Shown: one piece after another, positions 1-8,085 of the stretch
Layout of the letters: the number at the start of each line of letters is the position of its first letter
Position numbering within the stretch: the first letter of the stretch is position 1
Assembly: GCA_050251575.1 (NCBI GenBank)
Contig: JBFWMP010000046.1
Location: 1 to 17,376 of the forward strand
Source of the DNA: X23 sp050251575
GTDB taxonomy: Bacteria; Bacillota; Clostridia; SK-Y3
Length of the DNA: 17,376 bases
Reading direction: 5' to 3'
Translations under genes and position numbers: made by a program
The notes under the pieces: generated by a model
Databases searched by the model: none
What the model was told of the DNA's origin: nothing
The model's input: the letters and a program-made list of their open reading frames with translations, nothing else

Positions 1-1
1 G

Positions 2-29
2 AGCAAGTCAAGAACCGTCCCCACTTGCT
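2..29. repeat. REP-like hairpin at left window edge
   Basis: AGCAAGT (2-8) and ACTTGCT (23-29) are perfect 7-bp inverted arms around a 14-nt loop containing AAGAACCGTCCCC. From memory, the loop word GGGGACGGTTCTT (and its complement) is a dispersed repeat in many Firmicutes, sometimes next to IS200-like or REP-associated tyrosine transposases; I cannot check that here. It could be one end of a small element continuing to the left. No transposase is visible. The hairpin is directly seen; the mobile origin is inferred. Confidence 0.4.
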
Positions 30-75
30 GTAACTCAAATGTAAAGCATTTTTAATCTCATCTTCTCTGCATTTC

Positions 76-84
76 TGATACAAT
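76..84 (+). promoter_or_regulatory. Extended -10 promoter for the phosphodiester glycosidase gene
   Basis: TGATACAAT is an extended -10 (TG, one base, TACAAT), 38 nt before the preferred ATG. The -35 is poor: ATCTCA at 55-60 with an 18-nt spacer matches TTGACA at only three positions. The extended -10 would compensate. This is a motif match only. Confidence 0.45.
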
Positions 85-122
85 ATATATAGCAAACATC
101 TAATTAACGAAAGGGATTGAAA

Positions 123-2960
123 ATGAGAAAACTATTTACTTGTATACTAATGATTTGTTTAATGGCTACATATGTTCCAGCTGCTTTTGCAGCAGATTAC
201 ACCGTAATTCATGAAACTAACTCAGAAACCATTCTATCCAAGGGAGTGACACTTAAAAACATCCGCCAATTCACTACTAAAGGTTGGCTGAATATCAATA
301 TTGTCAAAACTGATTTATCACAAAGTCATCTTAATCTTGACACTTTATTTGATGAAAGAGGAATTCGCTACAGCAATACTCTCTCCAACATTTCCAATAA
401 TGAGAATATTATTGCCGCAGTCAATGCTGATTATTTTTCCACCATCACGGCACCTGTCCGTATCTCATGGCCTGTCGGTACTGTTATAGATGATGGAAAA
501 ATTGTTTCTGCACAATCCTATGCGGAAGATAAGTTTGCTACCCTTGGAATTACTGCAGACAAACTGCCCGTATATTCGTATTGGAGCAGTGATGTCAAGG
601 TATTTGCAACTAACGGAAATAGCTCCGGTATTCAATTAGTGAACAAATATTATAGTGATTTTAACTTGAGTTCTATCATTATGTATGATAAAGGCTGGGA
701 TGGCAATTCAATCGGAGCAAGTGGTCTGTACAAAGGAATAACAGAGGTAGTAGTAGAAAATTCTATTGTGACGGAAATAAGAAAAGATATGCCCGGCACC
801 CTGATCCCGGAAAATGGATTCATTCTTGCTGCCATCAGTCAGAACAATCCATTCCTCGATAACAATTTCAAGATAGGAGATAAAGTAACACTAGCTACAT
901 CCACAGCTCCTGATTTAAATTCTATTCAAACTGCCATAAGTGGAGGAACTTTGCTTTTAAAAGATGGTCAATATCATCCTGTCACATGGGCTCATTACGG
1001 GAAAAATCCCGTTACAGCCGTTGGAACCGATGCATCTAATAAATATATGTATATGGTTACCGTCGATGGAAGACAGTCCACTAGCATTGGTATGTCCCAA
1101 CAGGAATTAGCTGAATTCATGAAAAGTCTAGGCTGCTATAATGCCATCCAAATGGACGGGGGAGGGTCGACATCTATGCTCACGCGCTTGCCTGGCGACC
1201 AAAACTTAAGCGTGATAAATTCTCCTTCCGATGGAAAGCTTAGAAATATAAGCACTGGACTGGGTATCGTCAGCAATGCACCGAAGACAGATCTGAAAAC
1301 ACTGATTGTGACACCATATAACCGGAATGTATTTGTAAATACTTCTCTAGCTCTAACTGTGAAAGGCTACGACAGCAACTATAATCCTGTCACTATTGAA
1401 CCATCTAAAATCAAATGGCAAGTTGATGGTATCAGCGGTACCTTCAAGGATAACTCCTTCCTTCCTTCAACGGTTGGGTATGGCACCATCACAGCCACTT
1501 ATAACGGAATAAAAGGAGAATGTGATCTATACTCCCTTAGCTCTCCGGTAGAGCTGGTTATGACCCCTTCAAAATTTTATGGAAGGGCTAACCAAAGCTT
1601 TGATATAAAAGTAGAAGGAAAAAATATGAATGGATATACTGCACCTATAAATATTAATGATGTATTATGGAAATTTGAAAATGATTCTGCAGTTATTAAA
1701 GATGGAAAGCTTTCCCTATTAAATCCAAGCGGAGGGACTATCAGTGCCTCTGTAGGTGATGTGCATGCATATGGTGCCGTTTCTTCCAGCGGTAGTAATA
1801 TCAGTGATAGTTTTGAATCACTCAATGGTACATTTATAGGATACCCTAGTCAAGTTATCGGTTCTTACGGACTTTCTGCCTCAACGGTAAAAACGGGAAA
1901 AAGTGCAGGTAAACTAATTTTTGACTTTTCATCTGATATAGCTGCCAGCAAAGCGGCGTATTTAAAACTAAATACAAGCATCCCTATTTCTAAGGACGTA
2001 TCAAAAATTGGGCTGTGGGTTTACTCTCAACCTTCATATTCTCACTGGCTGAGAGCACATCTTACAGATGCCAACGGCAATATCTTCCGCCTCAGTCTTG
2101 CAAGAACTATGGACTGGGATGGATGGAAGTACGTTGAGGCAGATATCCCAGCAAATGCTGCTTTTCCAATGATGCTGGAAAGGTTATATATCGCCCAAAC
2201 TGATCAAACAGTGAAGAGCGCAGGTACAGTATACTTTGATGATCTTACCTTAGTGACTAAAAACATAATAGAGAACAAGGAAATACCTAAAAATACTAAA
2301 TATGCCGATCCATTAAATACTGCTCCGAATCTCTCGAAAGAAAGTAAGCCTTTCAAGGTAATGGTATTTGGAAATACAATACCAACACATACACTGCTGG
2401 ACAATATCATGATGAAAAAAATGATTGCTGCTGCCAATAAAAACAGTGATGCGGCAGCCTTTGTAGGGTTCAATGACGTGAGTACCTTGACCGGCCTGGA
2501 AGTGCCCTCGATTCTTACTGATGGCTTTAAGGCAGTAACTATGAATAATAATCTGTTTATATCACTGGACTCCAGCAAACGTAGTTTGAGAGAACCCGAT
2601 GAAACCCAATGGTTAAAGTTAAAACAGCAGATTTCCTCTGTAAAAAGCGACAACGTATTTGTGCTTATGCCTTCTCCTCTTGAAGGAGAAAATGGCTTTA
2701 CAGATTCCTTGGAATCGAATCTTTTAAAGGATATGCTAACAGAAGAAGTGGTACAAAACCAAGGCAAGAATGTATTCTTTCTCTATAACGGAAATGTGAA
2801 TGATACAAATATCTACCGTGGAATCAGATATTTGTCAACCAAAGGTATTAAGGATATTAATACACAGAATGTAGTACAAAAGGTCGAAGACCTTGAGTAT
2901 ATTCTTATTACTATTAATGGTAAGGACGTTACGTACGAAGTAAAAAAAATATTTGAATAG
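123..2960 (+). CDS. Secreted phosphodiester glycosidase (NAGPA family) with CBM-like and degenerate phosphoesterase-like regions
   Basis: An exported protein of 945 residues. I chose ATG 123 over the in-frame TTG at 117 because AAAGGG (110-115) lies 7 nt before the ATG and abuts the TTG. A signal peptide ends near VPAAFAA (about residue 24). The NAGPA (DUF2233) domain spans about 40-385 and shows NADYF (about 101-105), TVDGRQS (about 313-319) and the hallmark QMDGGGST (about 343-350). Family members hydrolyse sugar-1-phosphodiester bonds. Two Ig/Big-like stretches follow (about 390-550). Next is a jelly-roll, galactose-binding-like region (about 555-710) ending in VYFDDLTLV. The last 200 residues loosely resemble a calcineurin-like phosphoesterase but lack its metal-binding motifs. 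The gene stands alone on the plus strand and converges on csaB. It may trim or remodel the surface polymer made by the cluster opposite. Family assignment is solid; the substrate is unknown. Confidence 0.85.
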   Translation: MRKLFTCILMICLMATYVPAAFAADYTVIHETNSETILSKGVTLKNIRQFTTKGWLNINIVKTDLSQSHLNLDTLFDERGIRYSNTLSNISNNENIIAAVNADYFSTITAPVRISWPVGTVIDDGKIVSAQSYAEDKFATLGITADKLPVYSYWSSDVKVFATNGNSSGIQLVNKYYSDFNLSSIIMYDKGWDGNSIGASGLYKGITEVVVENSIVTEIRKDMPGTLIPENGFILAAISQNNPFLDNNFKIGDKVTLATSTAPDLNSIQTAISGGTLLLKDGQYHPVTWAHYGKNPVTAVGTDASNKYMYMVTVDGRQSTSIGMSQQELAEFMKSLGCYNAIQMDGGGSTSMLTRLPGDQNLSVINSPSDGKLRNISTGLGIVSNAPKTDLKTLIVTPYNRNVFVNTSLALTVKGYDSNYNPVTIEPSKIKWQVDGISGTFKDNSFLPSTVGYGTITATYNGIKGECDLYSLSSPVELVMTPSKFYGRANQSFDIKVEGKNMNGYTAPININDVLWKFENDSAVIKDGKLSLLNPSGGTISASVGDVHAYGAVSSSGSNISDSFESLNGTFIGYPSQVIGSYGLSASTVKTGKSAGKLIFDFSSDIAASKAAYLKLNTSIPISKDVSKIGLWVYSQPSYSHWLRAHLTDANGNIFRLSLARTMDWDGWKYVEADIPANAAFPMMLERLYIAQTDQTVKSAGTVYFDDLTLVTKNIIENKEIPKNTKYADPLNTAPNLSKESKPFKVMVFGNTIPTHTLLDNIMMKKMIAAANKNSDAAAFVGFNDVSTLTGLEVPSILTDGFKAVTMNNNLFISLDSSKRSLREPDETQWLKLKQQISSVKSDNVFVLMPSPLEGENGFTDSLESNLLKDMLTEEVVQNQGKNVFFLYNGNVNDTNIYRGIRYLSTKGIKDINTQNVVQKVEDLEYILITINGKDVTYEVKKIFE

Positions 2961-2967
2961 TGTGGCA

Positions 2968-3024
2968 AAAAGCCCCAATGTAATAAGATTCGCAAAGCAA
3001 AACACTTATTGCATTGGGGCTTTT
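2968..3024. terminator. Bidirectional intrinsic terminator between the glycosidase gene and csaB
   Basis: A 20-bp stem joins 2968-2987 to 3005-3024 (core AAAAGCCCCAATG / CATTGGGGCTTTT) with one T/G mismatch and a 17-nt loop. On the plus strand the stem is followed by a T-rich tail; on the minus strand it ends in TTTTT. It starts 7 nt after the glycosidase stop and ends 2 nt before the csaB stop, so it can end transcription from both sides. Confidence 0.9.
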
Positions 3025-3026
3025 AT

Positions 3027-4121
3027 TTATCTTTCTATCAACTCTACCGCCAGGCGGGCATTTTCCATCGCCTTTTCTTTCATCTTAGAGACTACATCTT
3101 TTAACTTGCTGCGTACCTCATCTCTATTTTGCCATATCTCATCAATCATTCCGCATAGCTGTTGAAGCTCAATAGTTGATATATCTCCTGCACAAGCTTG
3201 TCCGATATAATTCAGGAATCCTTCTACCTTTGCTTCATAAGCCAGTCCAATGACAGGTACTGATAAGGTCGCGGCATAGATTAAAGCATGAAGCCTCATC
3301 CCAATAAGCAAATCAGTTTTTTTAATAATTCCAAGCAACTCAGGCACCTGATATCTTTTTTGAAGAATAAAAGGCCTCTCTTGCATCTTATCTGCAATCT
3401 CATTCATCACTTTTAGATCCTGTGGAAAATGCATCGGCATCAACAATATATCCACATGGTATTGACTTCTTAAATAATCCGCTGCTTTCGCAATAATGTC
3501 ACTATATTTGCTTTCTTGCTGCTTCCAGCTTCTGATAGAAATACAAACCACAGGGTTTTTAAACTCTATTTCTTCACTGGTCAAAATCTTATTGACTTCT
3601 TCCTCACCAATAGGTTCTAATGTCAACGCAGGATCGGCAGTGAGCAGGACCGGAGGCTTATCAACTCCCAGCCTTTGAATCTCTTTTAGTGAAGCCTCTT
3701 CTCTCAAAGTAATTAAATCTACTCGGTTCGCTACATCCTTCACCAACTTTTCATTACTTTTAATATTGATAGGGCCGATACCATTTGCATATAGCATCAC
3801 TTTCTTTTTAAGTCTTAATGCTAATTTAATGGTCTCCAAGTAATAGAGTAATGAACGTGTACTGGTAACATCCTGCAGTAAGCTTCCTCCTCCATTGATG
3901 AAAAGCTTACATCCCTTAATAGCCTTGTAAACATTAAACATATTGAACCTATTTACAGAGTCTACCCCATAAAGTCTTCGGGTTTCCTTGGGGTTCATGG
4001 AAAGCACATTAATCCTGATATTGGGTTTATAGACCTTTAAGCCTTGAATAATAGCCAATAGGATCGCATCATCTCCACTATTTTTAAAACCATAATATCC
4101 TGATATCACTACATCGTACAT
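3027..4121 (-). CDS. csaB: Polysaccharide pyruvyl transferase, CsaB family
   Basis: Adds ketal pyruvate from phosphoenolpyruvate to a sugar of a cell wall polysaccharide; in Bacillus-type systems this creates the ligand for SLH domains of S-layer proteins. The 364-residue length fits the family. Visible motifs are the N-terminal GYYGFKNSGDDAIL (about 8-21), GGGSLLQD (about 77-84), TADPAL (about 161-166) and the C-terminal IGMRLHALIY (about 253-262), whose Arg/His are typical of PS_pyruv_trans proteins. The frame opens at 4145, but three consecutive ATGs follow AAAGGGG. The third (4121) has 8-nt spacing, so I prefer it; 4127 and 4124 are possible. It is the last gene of the cluster and its ribosome binding site overlaps the end of the upstream glycosyltransferase gene. 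SLH-domain partners are not in the window. Confidence 0.88.
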   Translation of the reverse strand: MYDVVISGYYGFKNSGDDAILLAIIQGLKVYKPNIRINVLSMNPKETRRLYGVDSVNRFNMFNVYKAIKGCKLFINGGGSLLQDVTSTRSLLYYLETIKLALRLKKKVMLYANGIGPINIKSNEKLVKDVANRVDLITLREEASLKEIQRLGVDKPPVLLTADPALTLEPIGEEEVNKILTSEEIEFKNPVVCISIRSWKQQESKYSDIIAKAADYLRSQYHVDILLMPMHFPQDLKVMNEIADKMQERPFILQKRYQVPELLGIIKKTDLLIGMRLHALIYAATLSVPVIGLAYEAKVEGFLNYIGQACAGDISTIELQQLCGMIDEIWQNRDEVRSKLKDVVSKMKEKAMENARLAVELIER

Positions 4122-4134
4122 CATCATTTCCCCT

Positions 4135-5262
4135 TTAACTATCATGCCTTCTTAATATCTGTCCATAGATTTCAATATGCCGACGAGCCAGACTTTTATT
4201 AGAGAAGCTCTCTTTCGCTCTCTCATAAAGCTTCTGCCCAAGTTCCTTTCGCAATGTGCTATCTTCAACAAGCATCAGAAGCTTTTGCGCCATTTCCAGA
4301 TAGTCAGCGGATTTAAACAGATAGCCGTTCTGTCCGTCTTTTATCAGATCGGGTATTCCACCCACTGCCGAGCTTACTGTTGGCTTGTGCAACCTTGCGC
4401 CTTCTAAAAGTACATACGGAAAACTCTCACTGTAAGATGTAAGTGTATTAATATCTATTGCATTAATGAAATCATAAATCCTATCTATAAAACCTAGAAA
4501 TATTACTTTATCTTGAACTCCTAATTGCTTCGCCAATTGCATAAGACCTTCTTTTTCACTACCATCTCCTGCCAGTAAGAAGCGAGTGTTCGGTACCTTT
4601 GCCACAACCTCTGCCGCTGCCTTGATAAACACCTCATGCCCCTTCACTTTATCCAGTCTTCCGATAATTCCAATGAGAACCTCGTTCTCCTTGGAATTAA
4701 TCCCATTGGCCATAAGGAATTGCTCCCGTGAACAAGCACTGACTTCCGCATCAAAATCTATTCCATTGTATACAGTAAATATTTTATCCGGCAGATATCC
4801 TCTCGAAACAAGCATCTCCCTAAAACTCTCAGAGACTGCGATATAATAGTCCATATACTTTAAAGACAACATATTTAATCCTGTATATACAAGCCGCCGA
4901 TAAAAACCTCCATCAAAATCTAGCAAATAGTCACTGTGTACAGTAGTTACCATAGGAACTCGGATATGCCTTTTTAAAATTGATGCAATAAAATTGGCTC
5001 TTGCCCCATGTGCGTGAACAAGCTCATATTTTTCTTCAACAATCAATGCGGCAATCTTCTTCACAACGCTTAGGTCATATCTGTGTTTTTGCTCGAATAA
5101 TTCTACAGGGATGCTTTTATCCAATATTTCTTGATAAAAGATTCCCGGAATAAGACAGATGATTTTCACATCTATATGATTCTTCAATTCTCCTAACAAG
5201 GAAAAAACGTGGGTTTTTGCTCCACCACTATCGCCGCCACTGATAAGGTGCAAAACTTTCAT
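4135..5262 (-). CDS. Glycosyltransferase family 4 (GT-B fold)
   Basis: A retaining, nucleotide-sugar-dependent transferase of 375 residues with no membrane segment, expected at the inner face of the membrane. The N-terminal acceptor half has SGGDSGGAKTHV (8-19, the Gly-rich loop) and HAHGARAN (83-90). The C-terminal donor half has GRLDKVKG (201-208), LLAGDGSE (229-236) and the EX7E motif with E279 and E287 in SESFPYVLLEG, then GGIPDLI. ATG 5262 overlaps the acetyltransferase stop by 4 nt (ATGA), implying translational coupling. Its end lies 13 nt before the preferred csaB start. It probably adds one sugar of the polymer repeat. Donor and acceptor cannot be read from sequence. Confidence 0.9.
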   Translation of the reverse strand: MKVLHLISGGDSGGAKTHVFSLLGELKNHIDVKIICLIPGIFYQEILDKSIPVELFEQKHRYDLSVVKKIAALIVEEKYELVHAHGARANFIASILKRHIRVPMVTTVHSDYLLDFDGGFYRRLVYTGLNMLSLKYMDYYIAVSESFREMLVSRGYLPDKIFTVYNGIDFDAEVSACSREQFLMANGINSKENEVLIGIIGRLDKVKGHEVFIKAAAEVVAKVPNTRFLLAGDGSEKEGLMQLAKQLGVQDKVIFLGFIDRIYDFINAIDINTLTSYSESFPYVLLEGARLHKPTVSSAVGGIPDLIKDGQNGYLFKSADYLEMAQKLLMLVEDSTLRKELGQKLYERAKESFSNKSLARRHIEIYGQILRRHDS

Positions 5263-5801
5263 ATGCTTTCCTCTTTTTCTTTTCTGGATTTTATTTTTCT
5301 CGCAGGATTCCCGCCAACAATAGTATAAGGCTCAACATCTTTTGTTACAATGGCTCCTGCTGCTACTACCGCACCTTCACCAATTCTTACTCCCGGGAGG
5401 ACCACTGCTCTGGCACCAATCCACACATCATCTTCTATAACAACAAGCTCCGCTTGAGTATTCCCTTGCTTGATCATGGGTATATCTGTTCTGTCAATAT
5501 TATGGTTTCGGGTATAAATTAGTACATCCGGTCCCATCATTACATTCTTTCCAATGAATAATGGTCCTTGCACACGGCAATTTAATCCCAACCCTGAATC
5601 AGTACCGATAGAGATACCTGTTCCATTGCCGAAGAAGACACCATGTTCTATATTAATTCCGGTTCCTGTGCTGTCAAAAATACTTTTACAAAGGAACCTG
5701 CGGATGCTTTTTGCGCCAAAGGAATAGACTGAATCGGATGCCGGTAAATGCCTGGCAAAAAAATAGTATAGAAAAAGAAATAGATTTCTCTTGAATCTCA
5801 T
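5259..5801 (-). CDS. Hexapeptide-repeat acyltransferase (left-handed beta helix, WcaF/Maa type)
   Basis: Probably an acetyl-CoA-dependent O-acetyltransferase acting on a sugar of the polysaccharide. The 180 residues start with a hydrophobic, basic segment (1-20), then hexapeptide repeats I-G-x-x-x of a left-handed beta helix from about 48 to 160. The TRNHNID motif (97-103) contains the likely catalytic His100. The C-terminal coil has AAGAIVTKDV and GGNPARKI (163-170), which contact CoA in the family. Start and stop both overlap neighbours by 4 nt (ATGA), so it sits in a tightly coupled trio with the polymerase and the GT4. The N-terminal segment is longer than in cytosolic maltose acetyltransferases and may associate with the membrane. 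Modified sugar unknown. Confidence 0.88.
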   Translation of the reverse strand: MRFKRNLFLFLYYFFARHLPASDSVYSFGAKSIRRFLCKSIFDSTGTGINIEHGVFFGNGTGISIGTDSGLGLNCRVQGPLFIGKNVMMGPDVLIYTRNHNIDRTDIPMIKQGNTQAELVVIEDDVWIGARAVVLPGVRIGEGAVVAAGAIVTKDVEPYTIVGGNPARKIKSRKEKEESI

Positions 5802-7456
5802 ACATTACCTTCCTTTGCTGCAAGCTTAAGGGTTATCATCATAAATGCAAATACCAACCAAAATGCGAACATGATTCTAGGATAAAACCATACATACTCT
5901 ACAAGACCCATAAAGCTTATCCCCGTTAATGCCGCTATCCCTGCAATTAAAATATTGGCAAGGTACTTGTCTTGACCTGAATATATGACCTTTATACTTT
6001 TCTTCACTGTTCTTATTAAACACCACATAAAACTAATAATTGCGACAATCCCCATCTCTATCCATATTTCCAAAAAGAGCATATGAGAGTGCGCTGCTTT
6101 GGTCACCACCGAGCTCATATAATTTGATGAAAGTCTTGCAAAAGGTTCAGGACCTATACCGATACCCGTAATCCAATAATCCTTCAACATATCTAAAGCA
6201 CCTTCCCATATGTAAAACCGATAGGAAATAGAGGAATCCTTAAAATTACTGATAGTCATAATTCTGTTCATAATAGATTGAGGCAAAAAAGGAAGCATAA
6301 CAATTCCCACAACCAATGCAAGAGGGATAAGTTTCCAATTCCTTAAAGCAATAAATACAAATGCAGTAATTGCAAAAGCTACATATCCTGCGCGTGAATA
6401 GGTTAATGCCAATGCTAAAAAAGATATGGATAACGCTCCCCCAAAGAATATTTGCATATTTTTATTTTGTAAGTTTAATATATAGGCTACACAAAAAGGT
6501 ACTAAAAGTATCAGATATTCTGCATAATTGTTGGGATTTTCCAGTGTTGAATAGACTCTTCCCGGCATTCCTTGATTCAATTCAACATCCGTTAAAGCCA
6601 AGTCCACCTCTACTCCCACAATCCCCTGATAAACAGCATACGCAGAAGTCAGGAGTACTGCAGCAAATACTGCAAGGAGCAGATAATTCAAACCTTTTCT
6701 TGAATGAATGCTATTTGCTAATAAGACTACCAATAAAAGAGAGGCAGCATAAAAGAGCATTGTTTTTATGCTTTCTACCGGGGTGATAGAAGTCAATGTT
6801 GAAAGCTTGACACTAAAAGCAAATAATAAGAATATAAAATCAACAACCTTTATACTAAAGGAATATTGCTTATTCACTGCCACTTTCATTATATAGACTA
6901 TCGTATAGAAAATTACAGCTGCAATACTGTAAAGATTATTCCAATATTGATGCGGAATGATAAACACACCAAAGATAAACAAACTCAGCCCTATCTCAAA
7001 ATACAAAAAGGTCACTGCTGCTGCTATAATCCCTGCCAATATTATAAACGCTTTTAACGGTGAAATAAAAAGAGTAAGCACACCTGCGAAAAGTACTGCT
7101 GCCAAACAAATTAATTTAAGTATATATAGCTTGCCTTGTGATTTGACAAAGGCTTTATAACCATTAAAACAGATGCTTGTCTCCCCAAGCTTTAAGATGA
7201 CTGTATACAGCTCATTAGTACATGATATAATAAGCTTTATCAGCCCCTCTATCCATCGAAAAACAAGACTGTCATGCCATGCATCGGATATCCTTTCATC
7301 CTTACCAATAAACTTACACAGGACGCTCTCACTGCAAAATGCCGATAATTTTGTAGAAGTATATACAAGAACTTGCTCGGTTACACTATATCTATACCAA
7401 TCTATCAGACAAGCTATAAATACTTTTATCTTTTGCAAAATATAACTTTCGAACAT
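5798..7456 (-). CDS. O-antigen polymerase/ligase family membrane protein (Wzy_C)
   Basis: A polytopic membrane protein of 552 residues expected to polymerise lipid-linked repeat units (Wzy-like) or transfer finished chains (WaaL-like). ATG 7456 has AAAGGAG 10 nt upstream. The in-frame TTG at 7480 has no ribosome binding site and lies inside the upstream gene, so I reject it. About ten or more membrane segments run from about residue 112 to the end. Family signs are STLENPNNYAEYL (about 303-315), YSRAGY (about 353-358), then a large outside loop with HSHMLFLEIWIEMG (about 456-469), the usual position of the conserved His and Glu. The first 110 residues are an unusual, mostly non-membrane N-terminal extension. 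The stop overlaps the acetyltransferase start by 4 nt. Polymerase versus ligase cannot be decided here. Confidence 0.85.
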   Translation of the reverse strand: MFESYILQKIKVFIACLIDWYRYSVTEQVLVYTSTKLSAFCSESVLCKFIGKDERISDAWHDSLVFRWIEGLIKLIISCTNELYTVILKLGETSICFNGYKAFVKSQGKLYILKLICLAAVLFAGVLTLFISPLKAFIILAGIIAAAVTFLYFEIGLSLFIFGVFIIPHQYWNNLYSIAAVIFYTIVYIMKVAVNKQYSFSIKVVDFIFLLFAFSVKLSTLTSITPVESIKTMLFYAASLLLVVLLANSIHSRKGLNYLLLAVFAAVLLTSAYAVYQGIVGVEVDLALTDVELNQGMPGRVYSTLENPNNYAEYLILLVPFCVAYILNLQNKNMQIFFGGALSISFLALALTYSRAGYVAFAITAFVFIALRNWKLIPLALVVGIVMLPFLPQSIMNRIMTISNFKDSSISYRFYIWEGALDMLKDYWITGIGIGPEPFARLSSNYMSSVVTKAAHSHMLFLEIWIEMGIVAIISFMWCLIRTVKKSIKVIYSGQDKYLANILIAGIAALTGISFMGLVEYVWFYPRIMFAFWLVFAFMMITLKLAAKEGNV

Positions 7457-7463
7457 AAGCCTG

Positions 7464-7955
7464 TTACTCCTTTTCAGCAAAATCGTATACCTTTACCCAA
7501 AGCTTGCTTTTACCTACTCTTAATACCATCGTATGCCCTACACCATAACTGACACCGCCAATAATTGCTCCAGTTTCTCCTATGGTTCCCTTCCCTTGTA
7601 CACTCACAAGAACTGACGCCATACCGGGTTTTGGAGATTGCACATATTGCCCTTGTGCATTCACACCGTAAGTAAGAGACTCATCTATCAGCGGTTCGTC
7701 AATGACTTTTCCAAAAACTGTATTCTTATTATCATCGGCAGCACTATCCCCTACCTTTACTGCTTTTGCAGCATAATCTGGTGTTTCCTCAGCGAAAAAC
7801 TTAATAATGATATCTTCCTGTTTTACAATAGGTCCTACATTTGCCTTGCCAAATTTATATAATGCACCTGCTGCCGCTCCAACTATAACCAATACAATCA
7901 CTAAATCAATAATATTTATCTTTCCAAAAATCTTTCCTTTATTATCAATAATCAT
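7464..7955 (-). CDS. DUF4330 family membrane-anchored protein
   Basis: A 163-residue protein of unknown function. A short N-terminal basic tail, MIIDNKGKIFGKINIIDL, leads into one membrane helix (about 18-37). About 120 residues follow outside the membrane, with several short beta-type stretches (DIIIKFFAEETPDYAA, VFGKVIDEPLI, GMASVLVSVQGKG, GHTMVLRVG). The INIIDL-helix start and overall layout match DUF4330. ATG 7955 is preferred because AAAAGGATGG lies 6 nt before it; the in-frame TTG at 7979 lacks a site. The stop is 7 nt before the polymerase start, and that gene's ribosome binding site overlaps this gene's end. Placement suggests an accessory to polymerisation or export; that is inference from neighbours only. 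Confidence 0.8.
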   Translation of the reverse strand: MIIDNKGKIFGKINIIDLVIVLVIVGAAAGALYKFGKANVGPIVKQEDIIIKFFAEETPDYAAKAVKVGDSAADDNKNTVFGKVIDEPLIDESLTYGVNAQGQYVQSPKPGMASVLVSVQGKGTIGETGAIIGGVSYGVGHTMVLRVGKSKLWVKVYDFAEKE

Positions 7956-8038
7956 ATTACACCATCCTTTTCTTATCAAATCCCAACAACTTAGTTTTAA
8001 AAACTACAAATACTCATAAAATATCCAACAAGTGGTTC

Positions 8039-8085
8039 TTTACTCCCCACTCTTCGGTCTTTACTCTTCACTCCCCACTATTCCC
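8039..8085. repeat. G-rich low-complexity repeat, copy 1 (overlaps a GT4 stop codon)
   Basis: Two imperfect units begin TTTACTC (8039 and 8060), each with a CTCCCCAC core. Read on the minus strand the sequence is AATAGTGGGGAGTGAAGAG, a spacer, then GAAGAGTGGGGAGTAAAG. It resembles the copy at 10424-10460, sharing AATAGTGG and AGTGGGGAGT. The minus-strand reading enters the end of the 8068-9165 gene, so the last codons and TGA stop come from repeat sequence. Confidence 0.6.

Noticed and set aside
2204..2767. A 187-codon minus-strand frame inside the glycosidase gene
   Set aside because: It has no recognisable domain and lies entirely opposite a well-supported gene.
7956..8038. Terminator or promoter in the gap before the DUF4330 gene
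   Set aside because: AGTTTT/AAAACT is an AT-only 6-bp stem, and TTGTTG-N17-TGTAGT is a weak match; neither is convincing.
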